Assembly: GCF_029961185.1 (NCBI RefSeq)
Contig: NZ_JASBQQ010000002.1
Location: 588,196 to 652,195 of the forward strand
From: Albidovulum aestuarii
GTDB lineage: Bacteria > Pseudomonadota > Alphaproteobacteria > Rhodobacterales > Rhodobacteraceae
DNA: 64,000 nt
Direction: 5' to 3'
Shown one piece after another: positions 16,839 to 25,618 of the stretch. Position 1 is the stretch's first letter. The number at the start of each line of letters is the position of its first letter. A program made the translations under genes and the position numbers. The notes under the pieces were generated by a model. It searched no databases and had not been told where the DNA came from. It worked only from the letters and a program-made list of their open reading frames with translations.

Positions 16839-18311
16839 TCAACTGCCGTAAACCGCCGCCCAGCGCTCGATCAGTTGCTGCTGCATCTTCCGAGACCGGC
16901 CCGCCCATGCTTTGCCACCCTCGGGCCGCTCTTTCTGATTGTCGGGCACCGCGTCGCGCCGGGCGATATCGCCGGTGAAAATCGCGAAGGCGAGATTGCT
17001 GCCACCGGCCGAGACGTAACCGGCAAGCGCCGAGACGAAGTTCAGTGTGCCGGTCTTGGCCAGCACCTGCACATGCGACAACGGCTTGCCCCCGCTGTCC
17101 TTGTAACGGATTTCCTTCATCAGCCCGCCCAACTGCCCGCCGGGGCCGAGTTTCACCAGAATCCGCACCATATCGGCCGCCGAGATGCGCGAGGCGCCGG
17201 CAAGGCCCGAATGATCGGCAAAACGCGGCGTGGTGACCCCGGCGCGCGCCTTGGCCCAGTCCGACATGGCCCGGCCCGAGGCGACATGGCTCGTGACGCC
17301 ACCGCGGACCGAGGCCGCCATGCCAACCGCCTCGGCGGTCATGTTTGTCGAATACTTCATCATGCCGCGCAGGATCGAGCGCAGTTCCGAACTGCCATGC
17401 TGGGCAATGACCGTCCCCCCCGGAAGGCCCTGCACCGCCTCCGGTGCGGGCAAGGGCACACCCTGCGCACGCGCCAGCGTCTGGAACACATCGCCCGCGT
17501 AAAGGTCAGGCCGACGGACCGGCAACCAGCGGCTTCCGCCCTTGCCCAGCGCGCCCTTTGCGACGGTCCATTCCTCGACCTTGCCGCCGTTTCTGTAGGT
17601 ATAGACCGGAAGGCTGCGGTCGGCGATCGTCACCCGTGCCGAGTAGACCTGCGGCGCAAAGCGCGTATCGCGGGCATCCATGCCCACCTCATAGCCCGAT
17701 CCCGCCCGTTTCCAGACGAAATTCACCCGGTTGAAATTGAGGTTCAGCCCAGAGACGGCGGGATTGTAGCCCAGCCATTCCGGCTGGCTGCGGTCGATCG
17801 CCTCCAGATACGGAAGCGCCCCGCCCCAGACAAGGAACCGACCGGTGATCCCGGTCACGCCCGCCTTTCGCAGCTGGGCAGCCAGATCGCCCAGATCGTC
17901 GGTCGACAGAACCGGATCGCCGCCGCCCGCCAGCACCAGATCGCCCTGCACCTTGCCACCGGAAACCGGGCCGGTCGCGATCAGCCGCGTACCGAAACGG
18001 TGCCCCGGCCCGAGATGATCCAGCGCATAAAGCGAAGTGATGATTTTTGCCGTCGAGGCGGGCGGCATCGGCAGATCGGCCTCCGAAGCCTCCAGCACCA
18101 GACCGGTCCGTGCATCGGCCACGACAAAGCCCACGCGCCCGCCAAGCCCCGCCGCCCGGATCAGTTCCTCCGCCGGGGGGGCCGAAACTGCGCCAACCCG
18201 CAGTGGCCGCGCCTTTGGCCGTGGCGACACGAGAGGCGCCTCGGCCAATGCCCGGCCCGCAAGCCCACCCATCATGCCCGTCAGAATAAACCGCCGCGTC
18301 AGCCGCGTCAT
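16839..18311 (-). CDS. dacB: D-alanyl-D-alanine carboxypeptidase/endopeptidase (PBP4 type)
   Basis: A 490-residue exported class C low-molecular-weight penicillin-binding protein that trims or cleaves peptidoglycan peptides in the periplasm. All three active-site motifs are visible: PPASTAKIITS (SxxK), KYSTNMTAE (SxN) and LAKTGTLNFV (KTG). The N-terminus RLTRRFILTGMMGGLAGRALA looks like a signal peptide with a twin arginine, so Tat export is possible. I start at ATG 18311 because it gives this signal directly; an upstream start at 18389 would overlap nadD. It is 58 bp downstream of nadD on the same strand. Confidence 0.93.
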   Translation of the reverse strand: MTRLTRRFILTGMMGGLAGRALAEAPLVSPRPKARPLRVGAVSAPPAEELIRAAGLGGRVGFVVADARTGLVLEASEADLPMPPASTAKIITSLYALDHLGPGHRFGTRLIATGPVSGGKVQGDLVLAGGGDPVLSTDDLGDLAAQLRKAGVTGITGRFLVWGGALPYLEAIDRSQPEWLGYNPAVSGLNLNFNRVNFVWKRAGSGYEVGMDARDTRFAPQVYSARVTIADRSLPVYTYRNGGKVEEWTVAKGALGKGGSRWLPVRRPDLYAGDVFQTLARAQGVPLPAPEAVQGLPGGTVIAQHGSSELRSILRGMMKYSTNMTAEAVGMAASVRGGVTSHVASGRAMSDWAKARAGVTTPRFADHSGLAGASRISAADMVRILVKLGPGGQLGGLMKEIRYKDSGGKPLSHVQVLAKTGTLNFVSALAGYVSAGGSNLAFAIFTGDIARRDAVPDNQKERPEGGKAWAGRSRKMQQQLIERWAAVYGS

Positions 18312-18369
18312 CGCCACCTGTCCTCCCGCGCCGGAATCTCGCCGATGGGCAGGCCGGAGGCAACCCCCT

Positions 18370-18969
18370 TCAGGCCCGCCAATCCCCACGTGCGCGGATT
18401 GCCGTCGAGGACAGGTTCACCATCGGCACGTCGAGGAAAGCCCAGACCGGCGGCCGCATCCGGGGCAACAGGAGCGCCGCTTGCGATGGCAGCCGGAACC
18501 GCGCAAATTCCTCCGCCGTCCGCGCGCCCCGCGCCTCAAGCCGCGCGCCGGGCCGGGCAAAGACCCCGACCGGCACGTTATGCATGATCCATTCCCAGTC
18601 CTGCCACAGATGGAACTGCGCCAGATTGTCTGCACCCATCAGCCAGACGAACCGCACCCCGGGGTAAAGCGCCATCAGGCGCTGCAGGGTCTCGGCCGTA
18701 TAACGCGTGCCAAGCCGCGCCTCGATATCGCTGATCACCACACGCGGATGGCCCATCACCTGCCTGCCCTTCGCGATCCGGGTCTCCATCGGCGCGGGCT
18801 GGCGCGTCTTCAGCGGATTGCCGGGGCTGACCAGCCACCACACCCGGTCAAGCCCGAAGCGCTTCAGCGCCTCTCGCGTGATATGGGCATGACCCTCATG
18901 CGCCGGATCGAACGACCCGCCGAGAAGACCGATGCTCATACCGGGATATGCGACGGGAAAGCCTTGCAC
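18370..18969 (-). CDS. nadD: Nicotinate-nucleotide adenylyltransferase
   Basis: A 199-residue cytoplasmic enzyme that joins ATP and nicotinate mononucleotide to make deamido-NAD. The adenylyltransferase signatures are [17 protein letters not shown] near residue 13 and [11 protein letters not shown] at the C-terminus, with [18 protein letters not shown] between. I prefer the GTG start at 18969 because AGGAG lies six bases before it; the ATG ten codons later has no visible ribosome site. It is followed on the same strand by dacB, an arrangement that may give cotranscription. Confidence 0.95.
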   Translation of the reverse strand: MQGFPVAYPGMSIGLLGGSFDPAHEGHAHITREALKRFGLDRVWWLVSPGNPLKTRQPAPMETRIAKGRQVMGHPRVVISDIEARLGTRYTAETLQRLMALYPGVRFVWLMGADNLAQFHLWQDWEWIMHNVPVGVFARPGARLEARGARTAEEFARFRLPSQAALLLPRMRPPVWAFLDVPMVNLSSTAIRARGDWRA

Positions 18970-19065
18970 GTCCTGCTCCTTGCCTGCCCGCCCTTTGTTC
19001 CCGCCGCCCTTGCCGCTGTCAACGCGGACTTGCGCCTGAAATTTATCTGACTAAAGTCAGCTATC

Positions 19066-19950
19066 ATGATCAGCGCATCCGCACGCATCCGCCGCTTCAA
19101 CCGCGCCGTTACGCAGGAAATCGGCGCTCTCGACAACTCCTACCTCGGGCGCGGTCGTCCGTTGGGCGCCGCGCGCCTTCTTTGTTCGATCGGCCCTGAC
19201 GGGGCCGAGGTCGGCGCGCTCCGCGATCTGCTCAGCCTCGACAGCGGACTCCTCAGCCGCCTTCTGCGGGGACTGGAAGAGGAAGGGCTGATCGTGACCG
19301 AACCCGACCCCGCCGACCGCCGCCGCCGCATTGCCCACCCGACGGCGCGCGGCAAACGCGAAATCGCCGCTTACGACCGGCTGTCCGACGCCCGCGCCGA
19401 TGCGCTCATGTCCCGCCAGTCGCGGGGGGCAGACGCGCTTCTGGCCGCGATGGACCTTGTGGCGACCGCCCTCACCCGGCACCGGATCACCGTGAGCCGG
19501 ATCGACCCGGAAACGCCCGAGGCACGCTACTGCCTGAACGAATACTACGCCGAACTGGCCCGCCGTTTTGAGACGGGCTTCGACGTCACGACCAGCCTCG
19601 ATCCCGAAGCCCTGAACCTGCGTCCGCCGCTTGGCAGCTTCCTTGTCGCGCTGTCGGACGGCCTGCCTCTCGGCTGCGTCGCTCTGAAAGGCAACGGCAG
19701 CGAGACGGGCGAGATCAAGCGCCTCTGGATCGCCCCCGCCGCGCGCGGTCTCGGGCTGGCCCGCCGCCTGATGAAAAGGGCCGAGACAGAGGCCCGCGCT
19801 TTGGGCATCCGAACGCTCCGGCTCGACACCAACCGGACACTGACAGAGGCAATCGCGCTGTACCACCGCCTTGGCTGGCACGAGATCCCGGCCTTCAACA
19901 CCGAACCCTACGCGCATCACTGGTTCGAAAAGCGACTGTCAGAACATTAG
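19066..19950 (+). CDS. MarR-type HTH domain fused to GNAT acetyltransferase
   Basis: A 294-residue two-domain protein. Residues about 1-145 are a MarR-like winged helix (DLLSLDSGLLSRLLRGLEEEGLIVTEPDPADRRRRI in part), and residues about 145-294 are a GNAT acetyltransferase with the acetyl-CoA loop LWIAPAARGLGLARRLMKRAE and the later LRLDTNRTLTEAIALYHRLGW. Such fusions are widespread and their target is generally unknown; both DNA binding and acetylation of a small molecule or protein are possible. It is divergent from nadD, with about 96 bp between. Confidence 0.88.
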   Translation: MISASARIRRFNRAVTQEIGALDNSYLGRGRPLGAARLLCSIGPDGAEVGALRDLLSLDSGLLSRLLRGLEEEGLIVTEPDPADRRRRIAHPTARGKREIAAYDRLSDARADALMSRQSRGADALLAAMDLVATALTRHRITVSRIDPETPEARYCLNEYYAELARRFETGFDVTTSLDPEALNLRPPLGSFLVALSDGLPLGCVALKGNGSETGEIKRLWIAPAARGLGLARRLMKRAETEARALGIRTLRLDTNRTLTEAIALYHRLGWHEIPAFNTEPYAHHWFEKRLSEH

Positions 19951-20088
19951 TATTCGCACATAGAATAGCCATGTATCCAATATCAGTGCGCCTGCGCACA
20001 TTTCCTGTTTGACTTCACCGAATTGCCCCAAAGGTCCACTGGCCTCAATTTGCGGCGCAGCGAAACACAGTCCGCAAAGGAGACTGAC

Positions 20089-20517
20089 ATGACGACCAAT
20101 ACGCTCGCCGCCCTGCCCGGCACCGCCGCAGACCGCACCGACCTCGCCGCTCTGATCCTGCGCGTGACGAACGGGGTCTTCTTCATCATCCACGCGCTTC
20201 TCAAGATCGTGGTCTTCACGCCCGCAGGCACGGCAGGCTTCTTCGAAAGCATCGGCCTGCCCGGCCCCCTCGCCTATCTCGTGATCGCGGCAGAACTCTT
20301 CGGCGGCATCGCCCTGATCGTGGGCTTCAAGACCCGCCTCGTCTCGCTCGCCCTCGTTCCCGTCCTCCTCGGCGCGATCTTCACCGCCCACTGGTCCGCG
20401 GGCTTCATCTTCTCGAACCAGGGCGGCGGCTGGGAATATCCCGCTTACTGGGCCGTGGCCCTCATCGTACAAGCCCTGATCGGCAGCGGCCTCTATTCGC
20501 TCGACAACCGGGAATGA
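20089..20517 (+). CDS. DoxX-family membrane protein
   Basis: A 142-residue inner-membrane protein of the DoxX/TQO_small_DoxD-like family with four predicted helices (ILRVTNGVFFIIHALLKIV, LAYLVIAAELFGGIALIVGF, LVSLALVPVLLGAIFTAHW, PAYWAVALIVQALIGSGLY). Members act with quinones or thiol redox systems, but most are uncharacterised. The start at 20089 has AAAGGAGA about six bases before it; an earlier in-frame ATG at 20023 lacks a ribosome site. A strong intrinsic terminator follows the stop, so it is probably monocistronic. Confidence 0.88.
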   Translation: MTTNTLAALPGTAADRTDLAALILRVTNGVFFIIHALLKIVVFTPAGTAGFFESIGLPGPLAYLVIAAELFGGIALIVGFKTRLVSLALVPVLLGAIFTAHWSAGFIFSNQGGGWEYPAYWAVALIVQALIGSGLYSLDNRE

Positions 20518-20535
20518 GCCCTGACCCATCGAACA

Positions 20536-20563
20536 AGGGCCGCCTTCGGGCGGCCTTTTTTTT
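20536..20563 (+). terminator. Intrinsic terminator after doxX-like gene
   Basis: GGCCGCC-ttcg-GGCGGCC (20538-20555) is followed by eight T residues. It ends the doxX-like transcript before ettA. Confidence 0.93.
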
Positions 20564-20631
20564 CGCCGCCAATTGCCCTTCCCGGCACTCTTGACTAGAG
20601 GAGAAGGCCACATCGGATCGCGGAGGGAAAA

Positions 20632-22287
<1,656 letters not shown>

Positions 22288-22440
22288 GGCGGCTGGATTG
22301 CTTGGATTTCGCTCGCGGGTTCAACGAGTGCGCGAAAGCGATTGCGAAGCAAACGCGTGCGGCACCCGGTGAAGGTAACGTTCTGTCGCTGGCACCGAAG
22401 CTGGTGAAGTGCCAGAAATCCACGAGGCAAGTCGAACCAG

Positions 22441-23127
22441 ATGTCTCCACCTTTTAAAATCCCACCAAGGAACGACAATGGAATATTCATATTTTTTAGC
22501 GCACCGCCGGTTTGCCTTTTAAGTAATTCTCAAAAGAGTTTTATACGAAATTTCTTTCGTCAGTGTAACTCTGTCGTGAACTTGCATTCCGCGACTAGAG
22601 AAAACCGCGGGAACACGTTCTTTTTTACACTTGCGCGGGCGTTGGTATCGGAACTTGACATCTTAAGGTATGCAGTGAGCCGCATGCCGTACCAAAATTT
22701 CACCGCAGACAGCTCTACAAAGGAAAGCCTTTCCGACCTACTAATCACTTTCAAGGAACTATTTGGGAACGTTCGAGAATTGCGCAACGTGATTCAACAC
22801 CATGGTGAGTTCGTTTTTGGAGACATGCGTGCGGCAAAAGTACGAGTATCCGAGATAAAACGCGTTGGCTTGCCTATTGACGTTCACCCCGGCGGATCAA
22901 TTGGTGCCATATCGGATTTTTTTTACAATGATTCACTGCTTGTTAGCTCTGATCAATCAGGAAACCTACACGAGGTTTACATCGGGAAGGACTTTCCCTT
23001 ACGTATCGCAATGGTGGCAGCGCATTTCTGCGAAGGCGTTACAAAAAGCGGCTTAGTGGATCTAAAGCTGGTATCGGGATTGACAGAGTTAGAAGTTCGA
23101 CAAATTTCGAATAATAATGGCTGGTGA
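22441..23127 (+). CDS. AT-rich orphan protein with HEPN-like RNVIQH motif
   Basis: A 228-residue protein of no recognised family, in a stretch of DNA much richer in A+T than both flanks, which points to recent acquisition. The central part (about residues 60-120) is predicted mostly helical and ends in ELRNVIQHHGEF, where R115 to H120 fits the R-x4-H motif (R, polar residue, three residues, H) of HEPN ribonucleases. That motif alone is short and can arise by chance. The C-terminal half looks more mixed (GGSIGAISDFFYNDSLLV). The start is uncertain: the first 40 residues after ATG 22441 are poorly protein-like and a later start is possible. It sits next to the RAYT transposase and has no partner gene in its own orientation. 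Confidence 0.6.
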   Translation: MSPPFKIPPRNDNGIFIFFSAPPVCLLSNSQKSFIRNFFRQCNSVVNLHSATRENRGNTFFFTLARALVSELDILRYAVSRMPYQNFTADSSTKESLSDLLITFKELFGNVRELRNVIQHHGEFVFGDMRAAKVRVSEIKRVGLPIDVHPGGSIGAISDFFYNDSLLVSSDQSGNLHEVYIGKDFPLRIAMVAAHFCEGVTKSGLVDLKLVSGLTELEVRQISNNNGW

Positions 23128-23140
23128 AATCCAGCAAGCC

Positions 23141-23163
23141 GTAGGGTGGGGTTCTACCCCACC
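23141..23163 (+). repeat. REP-like hairpin 1 (GTAG head)
   Basis: GTAG followed by GGTGGGGTtctACCCCACC. The GTAG tetranucleotide at the hairpin foot is a typical RAYT recognition feature, and the RAYT gene lies about 200 bp away. Confidence 0.75.
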
Positions 23164-23302
23164 ATTTCCCTCGCCAATGCATGCTGCAGTCCGACCCGGC
23201 ATGTGGTGGGTTGAAAACCCCGGGGCTCCACCCGTTTGGCGCTGAAGTCGTGCCACTGGCGCGATTTCCGGGCGCGCCTCACCCCTACTCCCCAAAACAA
23301 GC

Positions 23303-23324
23303 GTAGGGTGGGTGCCAACCCACC
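23303..23324 (+). repeat. REP-like hairpin 2 (GTAG head)
   Basis: GTAG followed by GGTGGGTgccaACCCACC; same head and closely related stem as hairpin 1. Confidence 0.78.
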
Positions 23325-23351
23325 ATGCCGACCCGTCAACTCTCGCAACAC

Positions 23352-23372
23352 TGGTGCGTTTCACCCACCCTA
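23352..23372 (-). repeat. REP-like hairpin 3, inverted, overlapping the RAYT stop codon
   Basis: Read on the minus strand this is GTAGGGTGGGTGAAACGCACC, the same head and stem sequence with one stem mismatch. The TAG inside its head (23370-23372) is the stop codon of the RAYT gene, so the reading frame ends in the repeat. A further related head, also inverted, is seen at about 23281-23288. Confidence 0.65.
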
Positions 23373-23966
23373 CTCCCCGAACGCACCGTCGGTGATGATC
23401 CCTGACCATTCGGGCTCCGCGATGCCGCGCGCGATATCCCGATGAATCGACGAATACGGCCAATCCACTGCCCGCTCGACGAACCCATGTTTGACGGGGT
23501 TGATCCAGCAATACCGGACATGGGCGGCGTAATCGGCCTCGTCCCGGATATGGTGTTCCCAAAACCGCCGCTGCCATATCGCCTGCTCACGCTTGTTCCG
23601 GCGTAGGCCGGGCTTCAGCCCGGCATATTTTCCGGATTGTACGATGGGTAACTCCGTCGGAAGGGGGGCCGGGCTGAAGCCCGGCCTACCGTCTGCCTGA
23701 CGGAGGGACATCGTGAACCGCGCCTTGATCGCACCCCAACGCACCGAATAATCCGCATCATCTTTCGGCAACGTCCAGACACAATGCAAATGATCCGGCA
23801 TCACCACCCATGCGTCGATCCCGAACGGCCTCTCCCTTCTCGTCGCCGCCACCGCCGCCCGGAGTCGCCCGATCTCCCGCACCAAGAGATCCGACCCACG
23901 CTCGGCGAGCGCCACGGTGAAGAAGACGGTTGCGCCGGGCGCATGGGGGCGGAGGTAGCGGGACAT
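23370..23966 (-). CDS. REP-associated tyrosine transposase (RAYT, IS200-like Y1 HUH)
   Basis: A 198-residue single-strand DNA transposase related to IS200/IS605 TnpA. The HUH motif is in MPDHLHCVW (residues about 54-62), and the C-terminal block YCWINPVKHGFV and DWPYSSIHRD is diagnostic of RAYTs. In this family one copy sits among REP hairpins that it can cut at a GTAG-type head. Here REP-like elements lie immediately downstream and, unusually, a convergent pair lies inside the gene (23603-23689), encoding about 29 extra residues between SLRQAD and NKREQAIWQRRFWEH without breaking the frame. The start is ATG 23966 (MSRYLRPHAPGATVFF); an earlier Met adds only seven residues. Confidence 0.92.
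   Translation of the reverse strand: MSRYLRPHAPGATVFFTVALAERGSDLLVREIGRLRAAVAATRRERPFGIDAWVVMPDHLHCVWTLPKDDADYSVRWGAIKARFTMSLRQADGRPGFSPAPLPTELPIVQSGKYAGLKPGLRRNKREQAIWQRRFWEHHIRDEADYAAHVRYCWINPVKHGFVERAVDWPYSSIHRDIARGIAEPEWSGIITDGAFGE
23603..23689. repeat. Convergent REP pair (BIME-like) inside the RAYT coding region
   Basis: GTAGGCCGGGCttcaGCCCGGC (23603-23624) on the plus strand and its inverted copy ending in CTAC (23668-23689) face each other across 43 bp. The unit is 87 bp, exactly 29 codons. Its stem differs from hairpins 1-3 but it shares the GTAGG head. Confidence 0.8.
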
Positions 23967-24071
23967 GGCGCACCCTTGCCTGCCCATGGTTAACGGGTGA
24001 TCAACGGGCCGGGTGTCCCTGCCATACGTTTTGCCGACGGAATGCCGACCGTTGGCCGACGCCCTGCCCGC

Positions 24072-24461
24072 CTACCCTTCCGGCACCACCCGCGGCCGCC
24101 CGGCCTCGTCGATCGCGACGAAGGTAAAGACCGCCTCGGTCACCTTCTCGCGCTGCCCATGGCGGTCGCGCAGAACCCAGGCCTCGATTTCCAGGGCCAT
24201 CGAGGTGCGGCCGATCCGGGCGATTTTCACATAGATACAAAGGACATCGCCGACCTTGACCGGCCGGATGAACTTCATCGCATCGACGGCGACAGTGGCC
24301 ACCCGCCCCCTCGCCCGGGCGCCTGCAACGATCCCGGCAGCGATATCCATCTGGCTCAGCACCCAGCCGCCGAAGATATCGCCGTTCACATTGACATCGC
24401 GCGGCATCGCCAGCGTTCGGAGGGTCAGTTCCCCCTCGGGTGCGTCCTGCTTCATTCTCAT
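24072..24461 (-). CDS. Acyl-CoA thioesterase (YciA-like hotdog fold)
   Basis: A 129-residue single-hotdog thioesterase that hydrolyses acyl-CoA esters in the cytoplasm. The family core is visible as RDVNVNGDIFGGWVLSQMD (N and D/G catalytic neighbourhood, about residues 21-39), followed by VAVDAMKFIRPVKVGD and the KVTEAVFTFVAID strand. Length is typical of YciA-type enzymes. A second in-frame ATG two codons later is equally plausible as start. It stands between the RAYT and a HlyU-like gene on the same strand, 83 bp downstream of the latter's stop. Confidence 0.9.
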   Translation of the reverse strand: MRMKQDAPEGELTLRTLAMPRDVNVNGDIFGGWVLSQMDIAAGIVAGARARGRVATVAVDAMKFIRPVKVGDVLCIYVKIARIGRTSMALEIEAWVLRDRHGQREKVTEAVFTFVAIDEAGRPRVVPEG

Positions 24462-24544
24462 TCCCCCGGAACCATTTGCGGCCAGACTAACGCAAGCCGC
24501 GGGCCCCGCAAGCGCGGTGTGGTGGCTCCCGGGAACCGTTCGGC

Positions 24545-24820
24545 CTAGTTGAAAATGGACTCGCCCTGCTGGTCGATGAGCGATTTGGCCTTGCGGAGCG
24601 TCATCTCCGCCGCGGCCTCGGCGGTGGAGACGGTGTCGGCCCGCACCATCCGGTGTACCCTCACCTCGCCGCCGATCTCCTTCTCGATCCGCGCCGCGAC
24701 CCGGAAGCCCGCGCTTTCCTTGATCGGATCGACGAAGATGCGAAAGCCCTCGTGAAGAACCGGCTCGGCTTCGGGTTTATCGCCAGAGGAGCCGGCAAAG
24801 AGGCGGGACAACCATGACAT
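24545..24820 (-). CDS. HlyU-family small regulator-like protein
   Basis: A 91-residue protein matching the HlyU family as found in Rhodobacterales: MSWLSRLFAG start, then EGFRIFVDPIKESAGFRVAA, EKEIGGEVRVHRMVRADT and a C-terminal helix ending KAKSLIDQQGESIF. The family is named after Vibrio HlyU, but these short alphaproteobacterial versions have no demonstrated role. I use ATG 24820; a longer frame to 24901 adds an arginine-rich tail unlike relatives. Function unassigned beyond family. Confidence 0.82.
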   Translation of the reverse strand: MSWLSRLFAGSSGDKPEAEPVLHEGFRIFVDPIKESAGFRVAARIEKEIGGEVRVHRMVRADTVSTAEAAAEMTLRKAKSLIDQQGESIFN

Positions 24821-24905
24821 GGGGACACTCCGTGTTTCCCCGATTCTACTACGGGAAGGGCGGGCTGGCCAGACGTGCGACAGGCGACGGAAGCGGCGCA
24901 ACCGA

Positions 24906-24994
24906 GGGCAGCGCCCGGCCCGGGGGTGGGCGCCAGAAGCGCCCGCCCATGGGGGCGGGTCGGGCGCTGCCCGGTTCGCAGGCGAACCGGGCAG
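24906..24994. repeat. Nested GC-rich inverted repeats
   Basis: GGGCAGCGCCC (24906-24916) pairs with GGGCGCTGCCC (24962-24972), enclosing further GC arms. Overlapping it, CTGCCCGGTTCGC (24967-24979) pairs perfectly over 13 bp with its complement at 24982-24994 across two bases. The two hairpins share CTGCCC and are mutually exclusive. They lie in the gap between two minus-strand genes and could be a terminator for the upstream gene or an intergenic repeat. Confidence 0.7.
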
Positions 24995-25036
24995 TCACAT
25001 GTGAATTTAAGGCAAGCAACCTCAAGTCGCCGGCAT

Positions 25037-25618
25037 CTACAACCGCTGGACCGAGAGCACGAAGACACCCAAGTCTGAACCCACGGCGAATATTCGCAGG
25101 CTTTGGGGTGCCGTTGACGCAAGCAGACCCCTGCCAGGACCAAGAGGAAATGGGCTCCAATAGGACGGCACTGTGATGCAGCCTTCAATGGAAGCGCTGT
25201 GAAGATGTGCTCCTGCGGGGCAGTGACCGATTTCCGCATTTGTCTCGATCGTGCTGAACTGGGCTACAAACTTCGCTGAAACAAATGGAACACCGACTAA
25301 AACAATGGCGTTCATCGACGCGGCTGCGAGGATTGGAAACACCACCCACGCAGTAGCGAAACTCTGATTGAATAACAAAGGCGGAGTTGGTGGTTTTGAC
25401 CGCGCCACCTTGCACTCGAAGCGATAGACAAACACACCAAACAGCAGCGAAACCAAAAGACTTGGCGGAAGGGCAACCGAAAGCCAGCGACGGCTGATCA
25501 AGAAGTCACCCGAAAGCGCAATTCCAACGATGACCATGAGCGCCAAACCGCAGCTTACGACCACCAGCCACGGCAACTTAGCGTTTAACTTTGTGAGGAA
25601 AAGCCTCCCAGACCTCAC
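25037..25618 (-). CDS. Hypothetical multi-pass membrane protein downstream of rpoD
   Basis: A 193-residue frame with three likely transmembrane segments ([61 protein letters not shown]) and a cysteine-containing C-terminal part. The DNA is less GC-rich than rpoD. The start would be a GTG whose bases overlap the rpoD TGA (GTGA), the same coupling seen elsewhere in this window, though the possibility of a spurious read-through frame remains. I do not recognise the family. The neighbourhood gives no hint of function. Confidence 0.6.
   Translation of the reverse strand: MRSGRLFLTKLNAKLPWLVVVSCGLALMVIVGIALSGDFLISRRWLSVALPPSLLVSLLFGVFVYRFECKVARSKPPTPPLLFNQSFATAWVVFPILAAASMNAIVLVGVPFVSAKFVAQFSTIETNAEIGHCPAGAHLHSASIEGCITVPSYWSPFPLGPGRGLLASTAPQSLRIFAVGSDLGVFVLSVQRL

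Noticed and set aside
23141..23372. Hairpin group considered as a CRISPR array
   Set aside because: The repeats are palindromic, unequally spaced, in both orientations and lie beside a RAYT; no cas genes are present.
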